This document shows, piece by piece, positions 29,101 through 31,690 of a stretch of 31,690 bases of DNA; positions within the stretch are counted from its first letter, which is position 1; the number at the start of each line of letters is the position of its first letter. The translations under genes were made by a program, and so were the position numbers. This DNA is from a virus, in IMG/VR virus record IMGVR_UViG_3300027721_000051, positions 1 to 31,690 of that record; one strand, written 5' to 3'. The notes beneath the pieces are model-generated. The model did not search any database, had not been told where the DNA came from, and saw nothing but the letters and a program-made list of their open reading frames with translations.

Positions 29101-30314
29101 TAGGAACTACTAGAAATATGTTTTATCCTTTAAGAAAAACAGACGAATTAATTAATGATGAATTAGCTAATAGACTATCTTTAAATTGGGGTATAGATAC
29201 AGAAAATAAATTAGGATTAGGTAAAAATACTTTGATAAGATTAAATCGTCCTGATATAGATACTACAGGAATTAAAAATATTTGGGAATTAACTACTTTG
29301 GATAAGAAGACAGGCAAACTTTCTATAGAAGGAATAATAGATAAAGAGGGTAATATAATAAATAAAGATGCTTATATAGCTTTTAGAAATGCTGTTAAAG
29401 CTACATCTGCAAGTATTATAGGTTCTTTATCACAAGAAGATATTAGTAGAATAGATACTAATCTTTTATATAATTTAATGTTCCAATTTAAAACTTGGAT
29501 GCCTGGTATAATAAAAGAAAGATTTGGTCAAATACGTTATGATGAAAGATTACAATCTGTAAGATGGGGTAGATATAGAGCAGCATTTGCTGAATATGGA
29601 CTATCTTCTAGTGAAATGGACGGAGCTCAGAAAATAAATAATTTCTGGAATCAAATTGCTTTGCCTAATATGGGTAGAATGGTTTTAGATCTTATAACTT
29701 TTGGTATAGCTTTTAAAACAGGACTTGGAGGAGTAAGTAATAAATATACTGATAAATTTGGGAAAACACGTAAAGTTCGTACAAATATAAGAAGAGCTAA
29801 AAGAATGTATTATGATTGGATAATTAAAGATAAGTTAGATCCTAATAAAGTAACTTTTGAAATGTATCTTGAAACTAAAGAAGGACAAATGAGAGCTATG
29901 ATGGTTGAATTAAGAACTATTTTAAGTTTTATGTCAATATTATTATTTTTAGGGGGAGATGGAGATGATGGAGAACCAAGATATATGGCTAATTATTTTA
30001 CTAGACTTATCTTTAAATCAATGGCAAAAGCAAATTCAGAATTAACTTTTGTTTGGAGTCCCGCTCAAATGGCTCAGATTATTAAAAATCCTATTCCTAT
30101 GTCTGCATTATTTACAGATGTAATTAAATTAACAAGTAATACTTTTGATGAAGGAAGAGATATAATATTTGGTGAAAATTCACCATATGATAAATCTCCT
30201 GCATTTTTCTATACTTTACAAATGGCTTACGGAGGAAATCAATTAGCTCGATTCTTAGAGCTATATAAACAATATGAAAAAAATCCATATGTATTATTTG
30301 ATACAGGAAGATAA
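26175..30314 (+). CDS. ejected virion protein with N-terminal PD-(D/E)XK nuclease domain
   Basis: 1,379 residues from ATG 26175 (MACREVNLS), 11 bases after the polyprotein stop. An in-frame TTG at 26151 would overlap that gene and is less likely. A RecB/Cas4-like nuclease fold is readable near the N-terminus: R-V-H104-E105-I-L-A-D helix, then GGTMD186-I-H-A-I-F, then IYD200-Y-K202-TTH, giving the D...DxK metal-binding core. Long charged helices follow (about 300-860). The C-terminal third has hydrophobic stretches at about 897-920, 1170-1185 and 1246-1262, the last followed by GGDGDDGEP. This nuclease-plus-membrane-active layout suggests a protein ejected with the polymerase that acts on DNA at or inside the envelope, for example to degrade host or rival DNA or to process entering phage DNA. 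It is the last gene of the late block, followed directly by a terminator. Confidence 0.75.
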   Translation: MACREVNLSKEEVTNILINKGMLFDITPEDNIDDILGRYKYLQDVMELPSGDNARYSIFGQEIKERFSNIAKKAYESRIGSTFLERTIQEPDFIRKKDAGSRVHEILADLMLVKLGQKKKSEILSKARTGDYAVSGDNLKELENLVDEVYEDIQKLQKEINPEGKVTILVEQRILDPVQNRGGTMDIHAIFSDGTGLIYDYKTTHSKGDNYQFGQLVDDLLHENKIADNELTMAEYKRIAIQRMGVKKIRQTRLIPVHLRLALKPESEWKDFDYRTKEIELIEAGSRTGRESDQFLKPIPVAGEETKYAGINELLERQMILLKNLSGKLDKDTLSADERDRIKNKISTLRRSIRKTLTDGEIYDIIESATEIISEIKQRIHIPQFDGKDKPNSLYIDNEELIELMQEISIYTDIIENTSIYYRDLQKEDPEEFKKLRKAISTIASDVDMALTEVKEELNKRTLESVVDDAKDEYGNLRPITELDFMNRNFTRISEIDHPIFRSAWQLIQDKLFEQRQELKKISDNIDEKDKGVATWAKSVGISKLDAFRKIIDFSTGHLINKLSKELYDKIESAYTNPDLEKGYKELRKYLMIKDEKKFKENFDRRFKNYKERIKYKYMDDPIKQKKAIDTWYLNNNLLDSEVAWTSKYNRKYLVFKPEVEENNLSKEYQEIQNIKPLLDYYNMYRKYNDEFRSILGLSNYNKLPSNFIANIRKSMTESIVTEDIKSAFKYITTEFWDSFNVRDEDIFISDRDSSGDLKRTIPILYLNPLRNKNNEIDNTKKSYDLSKNLLLFSKMVYNHKNMSEIEPVIIGMKELMAHPTADQGGTQVLDANGRKVLGNIREYAMKKGFDTDTYRLFEDLMDFYLYGIKFKADNSFGNSARLTKILLKLKNYYAKKALSFAVIPGVGAYMAGNVAGFFEGVKGVNYTKQNILDTNKNKVTDFHKFKALSLFFDVYAEDPINVLMDAKSANFMTRIGTTRNMFYPLRKTDELINDELANRLSLNWGIDTENKLGLGKNTLIRLNRPDIDTTGIKNIWELTTLDKKTGKLSIEGIIDKEGNIINKDAYIAFRNAVKATSASIIGSLSQEDISRIDTNLLYNLMFQFKTWMPGIIKERFGQIRYDERLQSVRWGRYRAAFAEYGLSSSEMDGAQKINNFWNQIALPNMGRMVLDLITFGIAFKTGLGGVSNKYTDKFGKTRKVRTNIRRAKRMYYDWIIKDKLDPNKVTFEMYLETKEGQMRAMMVELRTILSFMSILLFLGGDGDDGEPRYMANYFTRLIFKSMAKANSELTFVWSPAQMAQIIKNPIPMSALFTDVIKLTSNTFDEGRDIIFGENSPYDKSPAFFYTLQMAYGGNQLARFLELYKQYEKNPYVLFDTGR

Positions 30315-30316
30315 AA

Positions 30317-30347
30317 AAAGGGAGTCTAATGCTCCCTTTCTTTTTTT
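30317..30347. terminator. bidirectional intrinsic terminator between convergent units
   Basis: AAAGGGAG (30317-30324) pairs with CTCCCTTT (30332-30339) around a 7-base TCTAATG loop. On the plus strand it is followed by C and seven Ts (30340-30347). On the minus strand it is followed by a run of seven Ts (complement of 30313-30319, partly within the stem). It starts three bases after the nuclease-protein stop and can end transcription from both sides. The loop contains the TAG stop of the minus-strand remnant. Confidence 0.88.
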
Positions 30348-30531
30348 GAAATTACTATATTAGTAAAATTTCCTAGGCTTAATAACCTATTTCGTTCCTT
30401 CTCTGCTTCTGTATAATTAGGAACATTCCTAATATAGTCTTCTATTGTAGTTTTTTCATTATTATTAATGATTCTAAACGCTTTTATTATAAAATTAATT
30501 GTACACGCAATTTAAGGCATATTTCAGCCAT
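30326..30531 (-). pseudogene. small frame-disrupted coding remnant (about 68 residues if repaired)
   Basis: On the minus strand an ATG at 30531-30529 opens a short frame, M-A-E-I-C-L-K-L-R-V-Q-L-I-L, that hits TAA at 30489-30487. A second frame, -1 relative to the first, runs on without ATG, GTG or TTG start as IIKAFRIINNNEKTTIEDYI and continues NVPNYTEAEKERNRLLSLGNFTN and ISKKEREH to a TAG at 30326-30328. The second part has convincing coding character (charged helix, balanced residues). One extra base in the T/A-rich stretch near 30485-30490 would fuse both into one small protein. No classic slippery heptamer is seen, so a real indel or sequence error is more likely than programmed frameshifting. 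Its stop lies in the terminator loop. Function unknown. Confidence 0.45.
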
Positions 30532-30584
30532 TTTAATATATTTTAATACTTAGATATCACTTAATAGTAGATCGTTAATCCTAG

Positions 30585-30606
30585 ATGATCCTATGAGATC
30601 ATTTTT
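30585..30606 (+). terminator. weak hairpin with T-run, possible back-up terminator
   Basis: ATGATC (30585-30590) and GATCAT (30597-30602) pair around a CTATGA loop, extendable by a G-U and an A-T pair. A T-run follows on the plus strand (30602-30606), so it would catch plus-strand transcripts that pass the main terminator. On the minus strand it lies just after the protease stop but lacks a T-run, so there it may only be a 3'-end stabilising hairpin. The stem is short and AT-rich. Confidence 0.3.
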
Positions 30607-30609
30607 CAT

Positions 30610-31398
30610 CTATTTCTTAAAAATATTAAAAAACCATGTTAAACAACCTTTTTTCTCTGGTTCTACAGGATCTACAGGATCTATAGGAGGATATTCCGAT
30701 TTTAAGTCTACAGATGTCCACCATTCCCATGCTTTTTCAAATTCAGAGTAAGGCATTTTAGTATAACCGGCTATTCCATATTCATGACCCCATGAATTTC
30801 GTATCCAAATTACTTGTTCGTCATCATCATAATCTACTGCACACATATCATGACCTCCAAGAAAAACATCTCCTGGTCTTTCAAGCCAAAGTTTATTAGT
30901 ATAATTATAGACAGGAACAGCTACTACACAAGGCCCTTTAATAAATAATGCTTGTTTGAGTTCATCTAAACTATAAATACGAGCATAGTTATTAATTTTA
31001 AAAATTAAAGCTTCTTTAAGAGCTTTTTCAGTAGGTGGTTTTAAATTACCGTAAGTAAAAGTAGACTCAAAGCATACTCCTTTATTTTGAAGTATTTTCA
31101 TTAAGTCTCTATTTGTCATACCTTCGCTGTCTTGGTTTTCACGAAGATTGTAAATAAATTGAGGACTTAAATATTCTTTTATACTTACATCTTTTATTTC
31201 TTGCCACTCTTTCATAGCAGAGGCAGACATAGCAGCACATGAACCTTGTGATTCCTGATCTCTCACAGGAAACATAATGTCCATATTATTAGTTTTTCTA
31301 GGTAAGTCTATAACCTTATAGATCCTACTAAATACATAGTCCCTTTTATCTTCAGGACTTTTAATTACACCAAGTTTGTACTGTGAGAAATCTTTCAT
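30610..31398 (-). CDS. papain-like (C1 family) cysteine protease with Pro-rich linker and hydrophobic tail
   Basis: 262 residues with a complete C1 catalytic set. The oxyanion Gln48 and nucleophile Cys54 lie in V-R-D-Q-E-S-Q-G-S-C-A-A-M-S, the spacing of six between them as in papain. His183 is in FLGGHDMCAVDYDD and Asn201 in IRNSWG, followed by GYTKM. There is no signal peptide or clear pro-region: the first 45 residues (YKLGVIKSPEDKRDYVF) resemble the short leader of bacterial and phage C1 proteases. After the catalytic domain come PPIDPVDPVEPEKK (about 237-250) and a hydrophobic CLTWFFNIFKK tail that could bind membrane or a partner. The gene ends in TAG and starts 26 bases after tRNA-His, so it is probably cotranscribed with the tRNAs. 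The target is unknown: virion polyprotein, host defence protein and envelope protein are all possible. The enzyme class is sure. Confidence 0.9.
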   Translation of the reverse strand: MKDFSQYKLGVIKSPEDKRDYVFSRIYKVIDLPRKTNNMDIMFPVRDQESQGSCAAMSASAMKEWQEIKDVSIKEYLSPQFIYNLRENQDSEGMTNRDLMKILQNKGVCFESTFTYGNLKPPTEKALKEALIFKINNYARIYSLDELKQALFIKGPCVVAVPVYNYTNKLWLERPGDVFLGGHDMCAVDYDDDEQVIWIRNSWGHEYGIAGYTKMPYSEFEKAWEWWTSVDLKSEYPPIDPVDPVEPEKKGCLTWFFNIFKK

Positions 31399-31424
31399 TT
31401 TTATTTATTAAATTGATAAATTTG

Positions 31425-31498
31425 GGTGGAAGATGAGCTTCGATCTCATTACCTTCTGATCCACAGTCAGATGCTCTACCAATTGAGCTACAACCACC
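31425..31498 (-). tRNA. tRNA-His (GTG), with two U-U mismatches in the acceptor stem
   Basis: A cloverleaf can be folded: G-1 and GTGGTTG acceptor, GCTC/GAGC D stem, TCTGA-CTGTGGA-TCAGA anticodon arm with anticodon GTG, and ATGAG-ATCGAAG-CTCAT T arm. The extra 5' G (31498) faces C73, the histidine identity pair. The acceptor 3' side, CTTCCAC, leaves positions 5-68 and 6-67 as U-U. The T loop lacks T54 (A instead). CCA is not encoded in full. It reads His codons CAC/CAT. Confidence 0.85.
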
Positions 31499-31503
31499 GT
31501 TTG

Positions 31504-31576
31504 TACTGCGTAAGAGACTCGAACTCTTGAATATAAGATTGAAGGTCTTACGTGCTAATCACTACACCAACGCAGC
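31504..31576 (-). tRNA. tRNA-Glu (TTC), with C at position 33
   Basis: Acceptor GCTGCGT / ACGCAGT (one G-U pair), D arm GTGT/GCAC, anticodon arm TAAGA-CCTTCAA-TCTTA, variable TATTC, T arm AAGAG-TTCGAGT-CTCTT, discriminator A. The anticodon is TTC (31543-31541), reading GAA/GAG; GAA is very frequent in the giant late genes. Position 33 is C (31544), where U is nearly universal. CCA is not encoded in full. Five bases separate it from tRNA-His and six from tRNA-Pro. Confidence 0.85.
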
Positions 31577-31582
31577 CTTTTG

Positions 31583-31656
31583 TCGAGATAGTTGGACTCG
31601 AACCAACGACCCCATGCTCCCAAAGCATGTATTCTAACCAACTGAACTACATCTCG
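31583..31656 (-). tRNA. tRNA-Pro (TGG)
   Basis: Acceptor CGAGATG / TATCTCG (C1-G72, as in bacterial tRNA-Pro), D arm GTTC/GAAT, anticodon arm CATGC-TTTGGGA-GCATG with anticodon TGG, variable GGGTC, T arm GTTGG-TTCGAGT-CCAAC, discriminator A. It is canonical throughout, including U33. It reads CCA and, by wobble, other Pro codons. It is the first complete tRNA of the minus-strand tRNA cluster in the window. Confidence 0.93.
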
Positions 31657-31690
31657 ATAATATACAATTAGGCTATACCCAGTGTCTCGG

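Noticed and set aside
30485-30492. Programmed -1 frameshift site in the small minus-strand remnant
   Set aside because: No X-XXY-YYZ heptamer is in the correct frame and no downstream stimulatory hairpin is evident, so an indel explains the data more simply.
31663-31690. Possible 3' end of a fourth minus-strand tRNA at the window edge
   Set aside because: The spacing would fit a continuing tRNA cluster. However, the visible T-loop would read C-C-G-A-G-A with C at position 55, and the acceptor/discriminator alignment is ambiguous; too little is in view to call it.
1-31690. CRISPR arrays, insertion sequences, attachment sites or an integrase
   Set aside because: No regularly spaced repeats, terminal inverted repeats, transposase or recombinase motifs were seen on reading both strands.

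Overview
The window looks like the late (virion) end of a crAss-like phage genome (order Crassvirales), so the host is probably a Bacteroidota bacterium. Three things support this. The DNA is very AT-rich and almost fully coding. Large structural and ejection genes run in the crAss-type order: tail ring candidates, a muzzle/nozzle protein, a cargo protein with a K-P-S-K-R-G N-terminus, a second cargo protein, a giant virion RNA polymerase polyprotein, and a nuclease-bearing ejection protein. A promoter-like site at 8307-8337 fits the Bacteroidota -33/-7 pattern. The phage identification comes from reading protein motifs, not from a database search.

Layout, plus strand. 1-378 is the C-terminal end of a polysaccharide-deacetylase-like protein cut by the window edge. 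419-927 holds a small multi-pass membrane protein and a very small hydrophobic ORF, less AT-rich in style than their neighbours (a lysis or accessory patch is possible). 960-1853 holds three tandem, related small beta-rich proteins, likely fibre or decoration modules. 1857-3860 holds three short, tightly packed genes, likely portal-proximal rings or adaptors. 3869-8287 is the muzzle protein. After a short promoter-bearing gap come two cargo proteins (8356-12691). A single 4,488-residue polyprotein follows (12697-26163), carrying the DFDVD catalytic motif of crAss virion RNA polymerases and two HExxH metallopeptidase motifs. Next is a 1,379-residue protein with an N-terminal PD-(D/E)XK nuclease fold and C-terminal hydrophobic segments (26175-30314). 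The plus-strand block ends at a strong hairpin that can act as a terminator in both directions.

Layout, minus strand. Reading leftward from the right edge: tRNA-Pro(TGG), tRNA-Glu(TTC) and tRNA-His(GTG), spaced by 5-6 bases, then a papain-like cysteine protease with a Pro-rich linker and hydrophobic tail. Last is a small frame-disrupted coding remnant whose stop codon lies in the loop of the shared terminator.

How it fits together (inference from crAss biology): the rings and muzzle form the short tail; the cargo proteins, polymerase polyprotein and nuclease protein are packed in the virion and ejected ahead of or with the DNA. The polymerase would then transcribe early genes before any host takeover, and the nuclease may act on host or competing DNA. 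The minus-strand unit supplies translation support and a protease of unknown target. The points most worth following up are the doubled metallopeptidase architecture of the polyprotein, the nuclease/polymerase pairing, and the unusual tRNAs (C33 in tRNA-Glu, U-U mismatches in tRNA-His).
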